A stretch of 64,000 nt of DNA from Advenella kashmirensis W13003 (GTDB lineage: Bacteria; Pseudomonadota; Gammaproteobacteria; Burkholderiales; Burkholderiaceae_B): NCBI RefSeq assembly GCF_000506985.1, contig NZ_KI650979.1:1984710-2048709 (forward strand), read 5' to 3'. Position 1 is the first letter of the stretch. Each line of letters starts with the position of its first letter. The position numbers were made by a program, and so were the translations under genes. Below the pieces are notes generated by a model. It did not search any database. It saw only the letters and a program-made list of their open reading frames with translations, and was not told where the DNA came from. This document shows, piece by piece, positions 9,322 to 19,095 of the stretch.

Positions 9322-10632
9322 ATGAAACCTGTCATTAACCGACTGGACGCCCGCGACGACGGGTTCCCCGCGACGCTGCGCCGGCTGCTGGCCTTCGAGG
9401 CCGGCGAGGATGCGCATATTGAGCAGGCTGTGGCCGGGATTCTGCAGAACGTGCGCGAGCGCGGCGATGCGGCCGTACTTGAATACACCGCCGAATTTGA
9501 TCGTTTGCAGGCGGCCACCATGCAGGACCTGGAGATCACGCCTGACGAATGCGCGGCTGCGCTGTCGGCATTGGAGCCTGCACGCCGCACTGCCCTGGAG
9601 GCCGCCGCCCATCGCGTGCGCATCTACCATGAGCGGCAGCGTACCGAATCCTGGCAATACGAAGAGGCTGACGGCACAGTGCTGGGTCAGAAAATCACCC
9701 CCATGGATCGCGTGGGCCTGTACGTGCCGGGCGGCAAGGCGGCCTATCCGTCGTCCGTGCTGATGAACGCGATTCCGGCCAAAGTGGCTGGCGTGGCCGA
9801 AGTCATCATGGTGACACCCACGCCCGACGGCGTACGCAATCCTTTGGTACTGGCCGCTGCGGCTGTCGCCGGTGTTGATCGCGTGGTGGCGATCGGTGGC
9901 GCGCAGGCGGTGGGTGCGCTGGCCTATGGCACTGAGAGCATCGCCGCCGTCGATAAAATTGTCGGGCCTGGCAATGCCTATGTGGCTGCGGCCAAGCGCA
10001 GGGTCTTCGGTACGGTCGGTATCGATATGGTGGCCGGCCCCAGTGAAATTCTGATCATCTGTGATGGCTCAACGCCAGCCGACTGGATTGCCATGGACCT
10101 GTTTTCACAGGCCGAACACGACGAACTGGCCCAGGCTATTCTGCTGTGTCCCGATGCGGATTTTCTGGAGCAGGTACAAGCCTCGATCGAGCGCCTGCTG
10201 CCGACCATGCCGCGCGCCGACATTCTCAGAAAGAGTCTGGCCGATCGCGGTGCGCTGATCCATGTACGTGATCTGGATGAAGCGGTCGCCATTGCCAACG
10301 ATATTGCACCCGAGCATCTGGAAATTTCAACTGAAAACGCCTCCGAACTGGCTGCGCAAATCCGGCATGCCGGGGCGATTTTCCTGGGGCGTTTTTCCTC
10401 CGAGGCACTGGGTGACTATTGCGCCGGGCCCAATCATGTGCTGCCGACGGCGCGCACGGCCCGTTTTTCCTCACCGCTTGGTGTTTACGATTTTCAGAAA
10501 CGCAGCAGTATTATCCAGGTGTCCCGTGCAGGAGCGATTACACTAGGGGCGATTGCTGCCGAACTGGCGGATGGCGAAGGCCTTCCGGCGCACGCACAAA
10601 GTGCGCGTTACCGCCTGAACTCCAAGACCTGA
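9322..10632 (+). CDS. hisD: Histidinol dehydrogenase
   Basis: Zinc enzyme for the last two oxidation steps, from histidinol to histidine. It has 436 residues, the normal length. Motifs: [49 protein letters not shown] and the zinc-site region QAEHDELAQ. It starts nine bases after hisG stops. Related genomes usually have hisC next; here hisB follows after nine bases. Confidence 0.97.
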   Translation: MKPVINRLDARDDGFPATLRRLLAFEAGEDAHIEQAVAGILQNVRERGDAAVLEYTAEFDRLQAATMQDLEITPDECAAALSALEPARRTALEAAAHRVRIYHERQRTESWQYEEADGTVLGQKITPMDRVGLYVPGGKAAYPSSVLMNAIPAKVAGVAEVIMVTPTPDGVRNPLVLAAAAVAGVDRVVAIGGAQAVGALAYGTESIAAVDKIVGPGNAYVAAAKRRVFGTVGIDMVAGPSEILIICDGSTPADWIAMDLFSQAEHDELAQAILLCPDADFLEQVQASIERLLPTMPRADILRKSLADRGALIHVRDLDEAVAIANDIAPEHLEISTENASELAAQIRHAGAIFLGRFSSEALGDYCAGPNHVLPTARTARFSSPLGVYDFQKRSSIIQVSRAGAITLGAIAAELADGEGLPAHAQSARYRLNSKT

Positions 10633-10641
10633 CAACGAGCT

Positions 10642-11229
10642 ATGCGAACCGCTGACATTACCCGAAATACCAACGAAACCCGTATTGCGGTTTCCCTGAA
10701 CCTGGATGGCACTGGCAAACAGTCCATTGATACCGGTGTACCGTTTCTGGACCATATGATTGACCAGATTGCGCGTCACGGCCTGATTGATCTTGATGTC
10801 AAATGTGATGGCGACGTGCACATTGATGACCATCATACGGTGGAAGATGTAGGCATCGCGCTGGGGCAGGCCATCGCCAAGGCCGTCGGCGACAAAAAGG
10901 GCATTACCCGCTACGGGCATTCCTATGTCCCGCTGGACGAAGCCCTGTCGCGCGTCGTCATTGATTTTTCCGGTCGTCCCGGCCTGGAATATCATATCCC
11001 ATTTACGCGTTCACATGTCGGGCGTTTTGACGTAGATCTGACCCAGGAGTTTTTCCAGGGATTCGTCAACCATGCGCTGGTCACACTGCATATCGATAAT
11101 TTACGTGGCACCAATTCGCACCACCAGGCCGAAACGGTTTTCAAGGCCTTCGGACGGGCGTTGCGCATGGCGCTTACCCTTGATCCACGCAGCGAAGGCA
11201 TGATTCCTTCTACCAAAGGCGTGCTGTAA
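10642..11229 (+). CDS. hisB: Imidazoleglycerol-phosphate dehydratase
   Basis: Dehydrates imidazole glycerol phosphate. It has 195 residues and is the monofunctional form without a phosphatase domain. The metal-binding histidine motifs [22 protein letters not shown] and later [18 protein letters not shown] are intact. It is part of the his operon. Confidence 0.97.
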   Translation: MRTADITRNTNETRIAVSLNLDGTGKQSIDTGVPFLDHMIDQIARHGLIDLDVKCDGDVHIDDHHTVEDVGIALGQAIAKAVGDKKGITRYGHSYVPLDEALSRVVIDFSGRPGLEYHIPFTRSHVGRFDVDLTQEFFQGFVNHALVTLHIDNLRGTNSHHQAETVFKAFGRALRMALTLDPRSEGMIPSTKGVL

Positions 11230-11245
11230 TGCCTGGAATGCGTTT

Positions 11246-11929
11246 ATGAGCAGCAAAATTGCCATTGTCGATTACGGAATGGGGAATCTGCATTCGGTAG
11301 AACGTGCATTGCGTCATGCGGCCGGCGAGGCCGATGTTTATCTGGCTTCCGATGTCGCGGCAATTGAAAAAGCCGACCGTATCGTTTTCCCCGGCCAGGG
11401 CGCGATGCCCGATTGCATGCGCAATCTGCAGCGCTCGGGTCTGCTGGAGGCGGTGCTGCGCGCCGCAGACAGCAAACCTCTGCTGGGCGTGTGCGTGGGC
11501 GAACAGATGCTGATGCAGCGCAGTGAAGAAGGCGATGTGCCGTGCCTGGGTATTTTCCCTGGCACGGTGCGCAAATTTGCCGGTCCGCAATTTGCCGTGA
11601 ACCTGCAGGAGCAGTCCGATACGGCGATGGCCGTTGTGCAGCACGAGGCGCGACCACTCAAAGTGCCACATATGGGCTGGAGCCGCGTCAAGCAGGCCCG
11701 GCCGCACGCGTTATGGGAGGGTATTCCCGATAATGCGTATTTTTATTTCGTGCATAGTTACTATGTGGAGCCGATGGACGCGACGTTGTCGGTCGGGGAA
11801 ACCCTGTACGGCGTCAACTTTACCTGTGCGGTTGCGCGCGAAAATATCTTTGCGGTACAGTTTCATCCGGAGAAAAGTGCTGAAATCGGCTTGCGTCTTT
11901 ACCGGAATTTTGTAAACTGGAATATCTGA
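11246..11929 (+). CDS. hisH: Imidazole glycerol phosphate synthase, glutaminase subunit
   Basis: Class I glutamine amidotransferase supplying ammonia to HisF. It has 227 residues. The catalytic triad is Cys83 (GVCVGEQ), His207 and Glu209 (QFHPEKS). The nucleophile elbow reads GVCVGEQ where most HisH have GxCLGMQ, a mild variant. It is followed by an unusual 96-bp gap before hisA. Confidence 0.96.
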   Translation: MSSKIAIVDYGMGNLHSVERALRHAAGEADVYLASDVAAIEKADRIVFPGQGAMPDCMRNLQRSGLLEAVLRAADSKPLLGVCVGEQMLMQRSEEGDVPCLGIFPGTVRKFAGPQFAVNLQEQSDTAMAVVQHEARPLKVPHMGWSRVKQARPHALWEGIPDNAYFYFVHSYYVEPMDATLSVGETLYGVNFTCAVARENIFAVQFHPEKSAEIGLRLYRNFVNWNI

Positions 11930-11953
11930 CCACAAGGTCTTGGCAGTTGGGTG

Positions 11954-11985
11954 AACATTGAAAGCACGCCAGCGCGTTCAATGTT
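11954..11985. repeat. Inverted repeat in the hisH-hisA gap
   Basis: AACATTGAA (11954-11962) and TTCAATGTT (11977-11985) form a perfect 9-bp inverted repeat with a 14-base loop. No T-run follows. A GATAAT (12011-12016) lies downstream close to hisA. It could be an mRNA processing hairpin or an operator; nothing decides between these. Confidence 0.4.
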
Positions 11986-12025
11986 TCAATATTAATGCAA
12001 TTTTTATTTTGATAATCTGACCGTT

Positions 12026-12778
12026 ATGCTGCTCATACCAGCCATTGATTTAAAGGACGGACGCTGTGTCCGCCTGCGCCAGGGCGATTTGAAGGACGCC
12101 ACCATTTTTTCCGAAGATCCGGTCACTGTTGCGGAGCAATGGTTTGATCAGGGCGCCAGGCGACTGCATCTGGTCGATCTGAACGGCGCGGTTGCCGGCA
12201 AACCCAAAAACGAAGACGTGATAAAAGCGATTGTACGGGCGGTCGGCGACGACATTCCGGTACAGATCGGCGGTGGCATCCGTGACCTGGACACTATCGA
12301 ACGTTATCTGGATTTCGGCATTGAGTACATTATTATCGGAACAGCAGCCGTCAAGGACCCCGGTTTTCTGCAGGACGCCTGCAGTGCTTTTCCCGGCAAT
12401 ATCATCGTCGGCCTGGACGCCAAAGACGGCAAAGTCGCCACCGATGGCTGGAGCAAGCTGACCCGGCATGACGTGCTGGACCTGGGGCGCAAATTTGAAG
12501 ACTACGGCGTCGAATCCATTATTTATACCGATATCGGGCGCGATGGCATGCTGACCGGCGTTAACGTCGAAGCGACCGTACGACTGGCGCAACACGTGAA
12601 AATTCCGGTCATTGCCTCGGGCGGCGTCACCAATCTGGGTGATATCGAAGCCTTGTGTGCGGTCGAGCAGGAAGGCGTTGAAGGCGTTATTCTGGGACGC
12701 AGCATTTACGAAGGCACGCTGGACTTTCAGTCAGCACAGGATCTGGCAGACGAACTGAACGGGGACGACGAGGAGTGA
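12026..12778 (+). CDS. hisA: ProFAR isomerase
   Basis: Phosphoribosylformimino-5-aminoimidazole carboxamide ribotide isomerase, a (beta/alpha)8 barrel of 250 residues. It shows [18 protein letters not shown], catalytic Asp in LVDLNGA, and the phosphate loops QIGGGIRD and [10 protein letters not shown]. The stop overlaps the GTG start of hisF. Confidence 0.97.
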   Translation: MLLIPAIDLKDGRCVRLRQGDLKDATIFSEDPVTVAEQWFDQGARRLHLVDLNGAVAGKPKNEDVIKAIVRAVGDDIPVQIGGGIRDLDTIERYLDFGIEYIIIGTAAVKDPGFLQDACSAFPGNIIVGLDAKDGKVATDGWSKLTRHDVLDLGRKFEDYGVESIIYTDIGRDGMLTGVNVEATVRLAQHVKIPVIASGGVTNLGDIEALCAVEQEGVEGVILGRSIYEGTLDFQSAQDLADELNGDDEE

Positions 12779-13578
12779 CGCAATCAACGGCGCCCGTACA
12801 CACCCTGACCACCCGGGTCATCCCCTGCCTTGATGTGACTGCGGGTCGCGTAGTCAAGGGTGTCAATTTTGTCGAGTTGCGCGATGCCGGCGATCCGGTG
12901 GAAATCGCCCGGCGTTACAACGAACAGGGAGCCGATGAACTCACTTTTCTGGATATCACGGCGACCAGCGATGGCAAAGATTTGACGCTATCGATGATTG
13001 AACAGGTTGCTTCCGAAGTATTCATTCCGCTTACGGTGGGCGGCGGTGTTCGCGCCCTGGCTGATGTGCAGCGCCTCCTGAATGCAGGAGCCGACAAGGT
13101 CTCCATCAATAGCGCCGCGGTGAACGAGCCCGAGCTGGTGCGCGCCTGTGCCGATTATTATGGCTCGCAGTGTATCGTGGTGGCGGTTGATGCACGGCGC
13201 GTTTCGGCGCCCGGAGAGGCGCTGCGCTGGGAGGTTTTTACTCACGGCGGACGCAAGCCAACCGGCATTGATGCGGTGGCCTGGGCCGTGCGCATGGCCC
13301 GTTATGGCGCCGGCGAACTTCTGATTACCAGCATGGACCAGGACGGCACGCAGGCCGGGTTCGACCTGCAGCTGACTCGCACCATTTCCGATGCCGTGGC
13401 CGTGCCCGTGATCGCCTCCGGCGGGGTGGGCAATCTGCAGCATTTGTGCGACGGCGTCAACGAAGGGCGCGCCAGTGCGGTACTGGCCGCCAGCATTTTC
13501 CATTATGGCGACTACAGTATCGCGCAGGCCAAAGCCTATATGGCTGAGCACGGCATACAGGTCAGGAATACACAATGA
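12775..13578 (+). CDS. hisF: Imidazole glycerol phosphate synthase, cyclase subunit
   Basis: Cyclase partner of HisH. It makes imidazole glycerol phosphate and AICAR, the latter feeding purine synthesis. It has 267 residues. Motifs [19 protein letters not shown] (catalytic Asp), [10 protein letters not shown] and [12 protein letters not shown] are present. The GTG at 12775 is the only start before the conserved N-terminus and overlaps the hisA stop (GTGA). It overlaps hisI by four bases. Confidence 0.96.
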   Translation: MTQSTAPVHTLTTRVIPCLDVTAGRVVKGVNFVELRDAGDPVEIARRYNEQGADELTFLDITATSDGKDLTLSMIEQVASEVFIPLTVGGGVRALADVQRLLNAGADKVSINSAAVNEPELVRACADYYGSQCIVVAVDARRVSAPGEALRWEVFTHGGRKPTGIDAVAWAVRMARYGAGELLITSMDQDGTQAGFDLQLTRTISDAVAVPVIASGGVGNLQHLCDGVNEGRASAVLAASIFHYGDYSIAQAKAYMAEHGIQVRNTQ

Positions 13579-13967
13579 ACTGGATAGACGAAGTGGTATT
13601 TGACGCGGACGGTCTGGTCCCGGCGATCGCGCAGGATGGGCAAAGCGGCCGTATCCTGATGGTTGCCTGGATGAACCGCGAGGCGCTGCAGGAAACCGTT
13701 GATACGCACAGGGCCGTTTACTGGTCCCGTTCGCGCAAGCGCCTGTGGCGCAAGGGCGAAGAGTCGGGCAACACCCAGCAGGTGAGCGCGGTACGGCTCG
13801 ATTGCGATGGCGATGTGATCCTGCTGACTGTCGAGCAGGCTGGTGGTGTAGCCTGCCATACCGGACGTGAAAGCTGTTTTTTTCGGGAATTGGCGCAGGC
13901 AGACGGGCTGGCCGAATGGAAAGTGACCGATGCGGTCCTGAAAGATCCGGAGACCATGTACAAATGA
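13575..13967 (+). CDS. hisI: Phosphoribosyl-AMP cyclohydrolase
   Basis: Opens the adenine ring of PR-AMP. It has 130 residues and is not fused to HisE. Motifs [27 protein letters not shown] and metal-site cysteines in the stretch DCDGD...[12 protein letters not shown] are visible. It overlaps both hisF and hisE by four bases. Confidence 0.97.
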   Translation: MNWIDEVVFDADGLVPAIAQDGQSGRILMVAWMNREALQETVDTHRAVYWSRSRKRLWRKGEESGNTQQVSAVRLDCDGDVILLTVEQAGGVACHTGRESCFFRELAQADGLAEWKVTDAVLKDPETMYK

Positions 13968-14350
13968 CACAGGATACGTCACCCGAACGGTCATCGGCCA
14001 CCATTCTGGCGCGTCTTGCCGATGTGCTGGAAACACGCACACCGGCGGCCGGCGGTGATCCGCAATCGTCATACACGGCCAAATTGCTGGCGCGCGGGCC
14101 TGATGCCTTTTTGAAAAAAATCGGCGAAGAAGCGACAGAACTGGTGATGGCCGCCAAAGATGGCGTGCCCGAACGCATTGTCTCTGAAACAGCAGACTTG
14201 TGGTTTCATTGCCTTGTCACACTGACCCATTATGGTTTGCGTCCGGAGGCCGTTCTGGCTGAACTGGCGCGTCGCGAAGGGTTGTCGGGTCTTGAAGAAA
14301 AAGCCGCCAGACCGCCCGAAAATGACACGACCTCCGCTCACAAGGCATGA
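13964..14350 (+). CDS. hisE: Phosphoribosyl-ATP pyrophosphatase
   Basis: Hydrolyses PR-ATP to PR-AMP. It has 128 residues from the ATG at 13964, which overlaps the hisI stop. The all-alpha NTP-pyrophosphohydrolase pattern is visible ([30 protein letters not shown]). It is the last gene of the his operon; tatA follows after 90 bp. Confidence 0.95.
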   Translation: MTQDTSPERSSATILARLADVLETRTPAAGGDPQSSYTAKLLARGPDAFLKKIGEEATELVMAAKDGVPERIVSETADLWFHCLVTLTHYGLRPEAVLAELARREGLSGLEEKAARPPENDTTSAHKA

Positions 14351-14353
14351 CTG

Positions 14354-14371
14354 ATATCATAGTCATGATAT
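14354..14371. repeat. Inverted repeat upstream of tatA
   Basis: ATATCAT-AGTC-ATGATAT, a 7-4-7 inverted repeat between hisE and tatA, followed by TTTCCC. It may be a weak terminator or an operator. Confidence 0.4.
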
Positions 14372-14440
14372 TTCCCTATTGAATCATCAATTAATTGGTA
14401 TAGTATGCGTATTCACGCAAACTGATTTCAGGAGTAAAAC

Positions 14441-14719
14441 ATGGGCAGTTTAAGTATCTGGCACTGGTTGATCGTACTGGTCATCATTGCCCTCATTTTC
14501 GGTACCAAAAAGCTGCGCAACGTGGGTGAAGATCTGGGTGGCGCCGTCAAAGGGTTTAAAAAAGGCATCAAGGATGCCAATGAAGAGGTCGACGCTTCCA
14601 AAGAGCAGGATCCGCTTAACCGCAAAGTCGCCGACACTCCGAATCCCACACGTCCCGACACGGTCGTTCGTCCTGATCAGGACACGATTGACGTCCAGGC
14701 GCGCGACAAATCCGAGTAA
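14441..14719 (+). CDS. tatA: Twin-arginine translocase subunit TatA
   Basis: Pore-forming subunit of the Tat pathway for folded proteins. It has 92 residues: one N-terminal helix (about 4-21), the FGTKKLRN hinge, an amphipathic helix ([14 protein letters not shown]) and an acidic polar tail. A CAGGAG ribosome site lies eight bases before the ATG. Confidence 0.95.
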   Translation: MGSLSIWHWLIVLVIIALIFGTKKLRNVGEDLGGAVKGFKKGIKDANEEVDASKEQDPLNRKVADTPNPTRPDTVVRPDQDTIDVQARDKSE

Positions 14720-14786
14720 CCCTGGCGTGCCTCCGGTTGGGACAGCCTGTGGCCTGTTCCGCCGATTTTCTTGAAAAGTTGCAAGC

Positions 14787-15371
14787 ATGTTTGGTCTAAG
14801 TTTCGGAGAGCTGTTCATCATTGGTGTGGTGGGGCTGATTGTGATCGGTCCCGAACGCCTGCCGACGGTCGCCCGTACGCTGGGTCATCTGGTTGGCCGG
14901 GCGCAGCGCTATGTCAGTGACGTTAAAAGCGACATACAGCGTGAAATGGATATCCAGGAAATTGCAAAAATAAAAGACGAAATGCAATCGGCCGTCAGCG
15001 ACGTCAAGTCGTCTGTGGAAGATACGGCGAGCGCCTTGCGCAACCCCGTCAATGCGCTTCGGGATGATCTGGAGCGAACCGGCCAGTCTGTGCGCGACAG
15101 CGTCAGCGGCGAAACGGCGACTTCACAGCCGGATGCCGTGCAAGTGCCGGCAGCTGCAGAGGCTGGTTCGACACCAGCAGAAGCTGACCCAAAACCGACA
15201 GTGAAACCGGCTGAGCCTGATCTGCCGCCTGCAGAATCTGTTTCGCAGCCCACAGAATCGGCTCCGAAATCAGCCGAGTCTGCTTCGAGCCTTGCCGGGG
15301 GTCCCGCTGCGAAACCTGCCGAGACTGATCGCCCAGCATCTGTTCCTACCCGTTCTGATAATCACAGCTGA
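14787..15371 (+). CDS. tatB: Twin-arginine translocase subunit TatB
   Basis: Substrate-receptor subunit of Tat, 194 residues. The N-terminal helix FGLSFGELFIIGVVGLIVIG with GPERLP and an amphipathic helix to about residue 70 are typical. Residues after about 110 form a long Pro/Ala/Glu/Ser tail with repeated PAE, SAES and PTES motifs. Its stop overlaps the tatC ATG. Confidence 0.95.
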   Translation: MFGLSFGELFIIGVVGLIVIGPERLPTVARTLGHLVGRAQRYVSDVKSDIQREMDIQEIAKIKDEMQSAVSDVKSSVEDTASALRNPVNALRDDLERTGQSVRDSVSGETATSQPDAVQVPAAAEAGSTPAEADPKPTVKPAEPDLPPAESVSQPTESAPKSAESASSLAGGPAAKPAETDRPASVPTRSDNHS

Positions 15372-16156
15372 TGGCCAATCCCATTCTTCCTCCCGATCAC
15401 GAGCAGGAAAGCCTGCCCGAGGACAGTTTCTTTTCTCATTTGATTGAGCTGCGTTCCCGCCTGATCAAGGCGCTGTTGTGCGTGATCGCGATTTTTGCCG
15501 TGCTGTGCATTTACCCTGGCACCGGGGCGGTTTATGATTTTGTCGCAAAGCCGATGATCGACTCGCTGCCTGCTGGCAACCGGATGATTGCAACTGGGGT
15601 GATTACGCCGTTCCTGGTGCCGCTGAAGGTCACGCTATTGCTGGCCTTTATGATCGGTTTGCCTTATGTGCTGTATCAGGCGTGGGCGTTCATTGCACCG
15701 GGCTTGTATCGTCACGAAAAACAGCTGGCCATGCCGCTGGTGCTCTCCAGTACGCTGCTGTTTTTCTTTGGCATGGCCTTTTGCTATTACGTCGTTTTCC
15801 ATACGGTTTTCCATTTCATCGCGATGGTTTCGCCCGAGTCTATTAATTTTGCACCGGATATCGAAGCCTACCTGGGCTTTGTCATGACCATGTTCCTGGC
15901 ATTTGGCGTGACCTTTGAGGTACCTATCGTTGTGGTGGTGCTTGTCAGCACCGGCATTGTTGCCGCAGATAAACTCAAGGCGATGCGCGGCTACGTGATT
16001 GTGGGGGCCTTTGTGGTGGCGGCGATCGTCACGCCTCCCGACGTCATGTCCCAGCTGCTGCTGGCCATTCCTCTCTGCCTGTTGTTTGAATTGGGCCTGT
16101 TTGCCGCGCGTTTTGTGAAGGTGCGTAATCTGGACCGGGAAGAGCCGCAGGAATAA
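15371..16156 (+). CDS. tatC: Twin-arginine translocase subunit TatC
   Basis: Core membrane receptor for twin-arginine signals, 261 residues with six hydrophobic segments. The family motif SHLIELRSRL is near the N-terminus, and Glu in FEVPIVVVVL is present. The last codons are repeated imperfectly just after the stop. Confidence 0.96.
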   Translation: MANPILPPDHEQESLPEDSFFSHLIELRSRLIKALLCVIAIFAVLCIYPGTGAVYDFVAKPMIDSLPAGNRMIATGVITPFLVPLKVTLLLAFMIGLPYVLYQAWAFIAPGLYRHEKQLAMPLVLSSTLLFFFGMAFCYYVVFHTVFHFIAMVSPESINFAPDIEAYLGFVMTMFLAFGVTFEVPIVVVVLVSTGIVAADKLKAMRGYVIVGAFVVAAIVTPPDVMSQLLLAIPLCLLFELGLFAARFVKVRNLDREEPQE

Positions 16157-16196
16157 TTTTCTGAAGGTGCACAATCTGGAGCAGGACGAGCCATGG
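16111..16196 (+). repeat. Imperfect tandem duplication of the tatC 3' end
   Basis: Bases 16111-16151 (end of tatC) reappear at 16157-16196 about 46 bp downstream with roughly eight substitutions: GAAGGTGCGTAATCTGGA becomes GAAGGTGCACAATCTGGA. The second copy lies after the stop and is not in an obvious gene. Confidence 0.7.
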
Positions 16197-16422
16197 AGCC
16201 GGAAGATTAAAACAGGGCGGGTCGACCTTTGCAGGTCGCTGTGCTGATGTCCGGCTGCGGCGGGCATCTTTTTCAGTGCTCATCCGTTGTTTTGTGCCAG
16301 CTACACCACACCACATCACACCGCATCGCATCACGCCGACCGACCTAACCCAAGTCAGGCCATGTTGGGTCAGGATAGGACAAGACAACGGGCAGGCGTG
16401 TCATTATTGTTGATGTGCCCAC
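16157..16422. other. tatC-htrA convergent intergenic region
   Basis: 266 bp without a gene. It holds the second copy of the tatC tail, a CACAC/CATCA-rich tract at about 16301-16338, and an inverted repeat CCTAACCCAA / TTGGGTCAGG at about 16346-16375 with one mismatch. There is no T-run, so no clear terminator. Confidence 0.5.
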
Positions 16423-17574
16423 TCAGTTGGTACGTGTCTGTTGCGGACGTTTTCCCAGAGTCACAATAAAGTCGTGAGTCTTGCCGCCGCGCAGGACGGT
16501 GAAGGTCACTTTGGACTGCGGCGCAAATTCGGCAATTTTATTCAGCAAATGATCGGTGCCGGCGATATCCTCGCCATTGGCCGAGAGCAGGATGTCACCG
16601 ACCAGCAGACCCGCCTGTCCGGCCGGCCCGTTCGGAGCCAGTGTGGCAATGATCACGCCGTTGGTGTTTTTCAGATTGAAGGCCCGGGCCAGGTCGGTGG
16701 TGATATCCTGTGGTTCAATCCCCAGCCAGCCACGCGAGACGCTGCCGGTCTTGATGATTTCGTTCATGATGCGCATGGCGGTATCGGCGGGCGTGGCAAA
16801 GCCGATACCCAGGGAGCCGCCATCGGCCGATTCGGTGTAAATAGCGGTGTTGATACCGATCAGGTCACCGCGCGAATTGATCAATGCACCACCCGAATTG
16901 CCCGGGTTAATGGCGGCATCGGTCTGGATAAAATTCTCATAGGTGTTGATGCCCAATCCGGTGCGTCCCAGCGCTGAGACAATGCCCATGGTGGTGGTCT
17001 GGCCCACGCCGAAGGGATTGCCGATGGCCAGGACAATGTCGCCGATGCGCGGTGTATTTCCAGCGTTGTAATGAATGACCGGCAGGTCAGGCAGCTCCGC
17101 TTTCAGGACGGCCAGATCGGTATCGGGGTCGGAGCCAATCAGCTTGGCGGGGGCCTTGCGCCCGTCAGACAGGCCTATTTCAATGGAGTCGGCCGCCTCA
17201 ATGACATGATAGTTGGTCAGGATATACCCTTTGTCCGAGGCAATCACACCCGAACCCAGGTTGGTGGGCCCCATTGTGTTCTGATCCTTGTTATCCTTGA
17301 TGAACGGCTTGAGCGCGGGCACATCGGGCAGGTTCTTGAACGGCGATTCGATATTCTTGGTTGTGTAAATATTCACGACCGATGGGGTAGCCGCCGCGAC
17401 AGCGGCAGCAAAGCTTAGGCTGTCGCTGGCCGTCACCGATGTGGTGACGGGCGCGACGCGGCCATCATTCCTGGTGGCGGGCGTCAGCCAGCCCGGGCGC
17501 AATGTTGTAATAGTAAATACCAGCGCCAGGCAGACAGTAACTGCCTGAGATAACAGTAACCAGAAACGATACAT
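16423..17574 (-). CDS. DegS/HtrA-type periplasmic serine protease, one PDZ domain
   Basis: Inner-membrane-anchored envelope quality-control protease. From ATG 17574 it has 383 residues: one membrane helix (about 5-24), a trypsin-like domain with triad His123 (NYHVIEAAD), Asp153 (DPDTDLAVLK) and Ser227 (GNSGGAL), and one PDZ domain (about 282-370). A single PDZ and uncleaved anchor resemble DegS/AlgW more than two-PDZ DegP, so a sigma-E-type regulatory role is possible. It is convergent with tatC and divergent from the NIF3 gene by eight bases. Confidence 0.92.
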   Translation of the reverse strand: MYRFWLLLSQAVTVCLALVFTITTLRPGWLTPATRNDGRVAPVTTSVTASDSLSFAAAVAAATPSVVNIYTTKNIESPFKNLPDVPALKPFIKDNKDQNTMGPTNLGSGVIASDKGYILTNYHVIEAADSIEIGLSDGRKAPAKLIGSDPDTDLAVLKAELPDLPVIHYNAGNTPRIGDIVLAIGNPFGVGQTTTMGIVSALGRTGLGINTYENFIQTDAAINPGNSGGALINSRGDLIGINTAIYTESADGGSLGIGFATPADTAMRIMNEIIKTGSVSRGWLGIEPQDITTDLARAFNLKNTNGVIIATLAPNGPAGQAGLLVGDILLSANGEDIAGTDHLLNKIAEFAPQSKVTFTVLRGGKTHDFIVTLGKRPQQTRTN

Positions 17575-17582
17575 AGGAAGAC

Positions 17583-18371
17583 GTGGTGAATAAGATTCTT
17601 GTACAGGATTTGCTGAGCTGGCTTGACCTGCAATTAAAACCAGCCCTCTTTCAGGATTATGCACCAAACGGGCTGCAGCTGCAGGGGAAGCCGGAAATAA
17701 AAAAGGTGATTACAGGTGTGACGGCATCGGCACGCTTGCTGGAAATCGCCGCAGAGCGGGACGCCGACGCGGTGCTGGTTCATCACGGATGGTTCTGGAA
17801 GGGTGAAAACCCCTGTATTGTCGGCAGCAAATTCGAACGGGTGGCGTTGGCAATAAGACACGGATTGAACGTGATTGGCTATCATCTGCCGCTGGATGCG
17901 CACCCGCAATGGGGCAACAATGCTCAACTGGCAAGGGTCCTGGGCCTGGTCCCCGATCGTGTCGACGATGGCAGCGGCCTGCCATCCGTGTTCGGCAGGG
18001 GCGGTCTGATCTGGTCCGGGCAATTGCCGCCGCAAGTGCAGACACTGTCCGATCTGGGCCATACAATCGAAGCGGTGATGGGGCGCAAGCCGTTGCTTAT
18101 TGGCAACACGGACCGGCCCTTAAGGCGTATTGCCTGGTGTACTGGTGGCGCACAGGGCATGTTCGAAGAAGCCATTGACCGTGGCGTTGATGTTTACCTG
18201 ACCGGCGAGGCGTCCGAGCAGGTCTACCATCAGGCGGTGGAATCGGGCGTCGCCTATGTGGGCGCAGGTCATCATGCGACTGAACGCTACGGCGTGCAGG
18301 CCCTGGGCGAAGCCATCGCGCAGCAGTTCGGTGTGAATGTGGAGTTTGTGGATATCGACAATCCGGTATAG
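17583..18371 (+). CDS. NIF3-like dinuclear metal centre protein (YbgI/DUF34)
   Basis: 262 residues. The family forms toroidal hexamers with a two-metal site; its role is poorly defined (GTP cyclohydrolase 1 type 2-like names are not evidence). Metal ligands appear in VHHGWFWKG and GHHATERYG. GTG start at 17583 is preceded by AGGAAG at a good distance. It diverges from the HtrA protease. Confidence 0.9.
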   Translation: MVNKILVQDLLSWLDLQLKPALFQDYAPNGLQLQGKPEIKKVITGVTASARLLEIAAERDADAVLVHHGWFWKGENPCIVGSKFERVALAIRHGLNVIGYHLPLDAHPQWGNNAQLARVLGLVPDRVDDGSGLPSVFGRGGLIWSGQLPPQVQTLSDLGHTIEAVMGRKPLLIGNTDRPLRRIAWCTGGAQGMFEEAIDRGVDVYLTGEASEQVYHQAVESGVAYVGAGHHATERYGVQALGEAIAQQFGVNVEFVDIDNPV

Positions 18372-18431
18372 GTCTCGCCTGCCTTGCTGCGTCATTGGCG
18401 GCAGGATGTCGCGCTTTTTCCTGGCGATGGC

Positions 18432-18471
18432 AAAAAAAAACAACATCGGCATCGGCGGATGTTGTTTTTTT
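18432..18471. terminator. Bidirectional terminator between the NIF3 gene and mscL
   Basis: ACAACATC / GATGTTGT stem with an A-run on the left and a T-run on the right, so it can end both the rightward NIF3 transcript and the leftward mscL transcript. Confidence 0.85.
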
Positions 18472-18519
18472 ACCATGTCATAGCGGACCGACGGCTGCAG
18501 GCGGCCGGCAAGGGAGACA

Positions 18520-18975
18520 TCAAACCGTTGGTTTCTGGCGCAGCAGATCGCGGATTTCCCTGAGCAGGGCGACGTCGGCAGGATCGGCCTCGGCGGCTTG
18601 CTCTTTTTCTTTTTCAAACGTAGCGCGTGCTTTGGAGATCGCCTTGACCAGGCAGAAGATGACCAGCGCCAGCAGAAGAAAATTGATGAAGATCGTGAGG
18701 AAGTTGCCGTAGGCAAGCAGGTTGGCACCGGCTTTGCTCATGGCTTCGTAAGTGCGGGGGCCTGCATAGCCGTCCGGTTCAGACAATACGATGAATTTAT
18801 TGGCAAAATCGACGGACCCTCCCAGGATGAAATTGACTATAGGCATGATCACGTCTTTGACGATGGAGTCAATAATTTTCCCGAACGCCGCGCCAATAAT
18901 GACACCAACGGCCAGATCAATCATGTTACCTTTGATTGCAAACTCTTTGAACTCGTTTATAAAACCTTTACTCAT
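18520..18975 (-). CDS. mscL: Large-conductance mechanosensitive channel
   Basis: Emergency osmotic release valve in the inner membrane. It has 151 residues; two membrane helices (about 14-45 and 86-112) flank a periplasmic loop. The N-terminus [20 protein letters not shown] is diagnostic, and the cytoplasmic helix near the C-terminus is charged. It stands alone, divergent from petA. Confidence 0.96.
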   Translation of the reverse strand: MSKGFINEFKEFAIKGNMIDLAVGVIIGAAFGKIIDSIVKDVIMPIVNFILGGSVDFANKFIVLSEPDGYAGPRTYEAMSKAGANLLAYGNFLTIFINFLLLALVIFCLVKAISKARATFEKEKEQAAEADPADVALLREIRDLLRQKPTV

Positions 18976-19027
18976 GATTACGTCCTTTTTTCCACGCCCG
19001 GCACGGGCACCGGTATATAATAAACGG

Positions 19028-19057
19028 TTGCCAAATTATGTACACATAAAATATAGT
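19028..19057 (+). promoter_or_regulatory. Promoter of the petABC operon
   Basis: TTGCCA (19028-19033), an 18-bp spacer, then TATAGT (19052-19057): both boxes match 5 of 6 consensus bases. It sits about 40 bp before petA. Confidence 0.65.
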
Positions 19058-19095
19058 AAATTTTAGTACCTTGAGTGTATCAACAAGGATGGATA

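Noticed and set aside
12988-14178. 396-codon open frame opposite hisF, hisI and hisE
   Set aside because: It crosses three certain overlapping genes; no motif or ribosome site.
14354-14371. Zur site upstream of tatA
   Set aside because: The half-sites resemble those near znuC but are inverted in order and spaced by four, so the same dimer would not be expected to bind.
16301-16338. CACAC/CATCA-rich tract as a minisatellite or CRISPR remnant
   Set aside because: Units are irregular and there are no spacers; simple sequence only.
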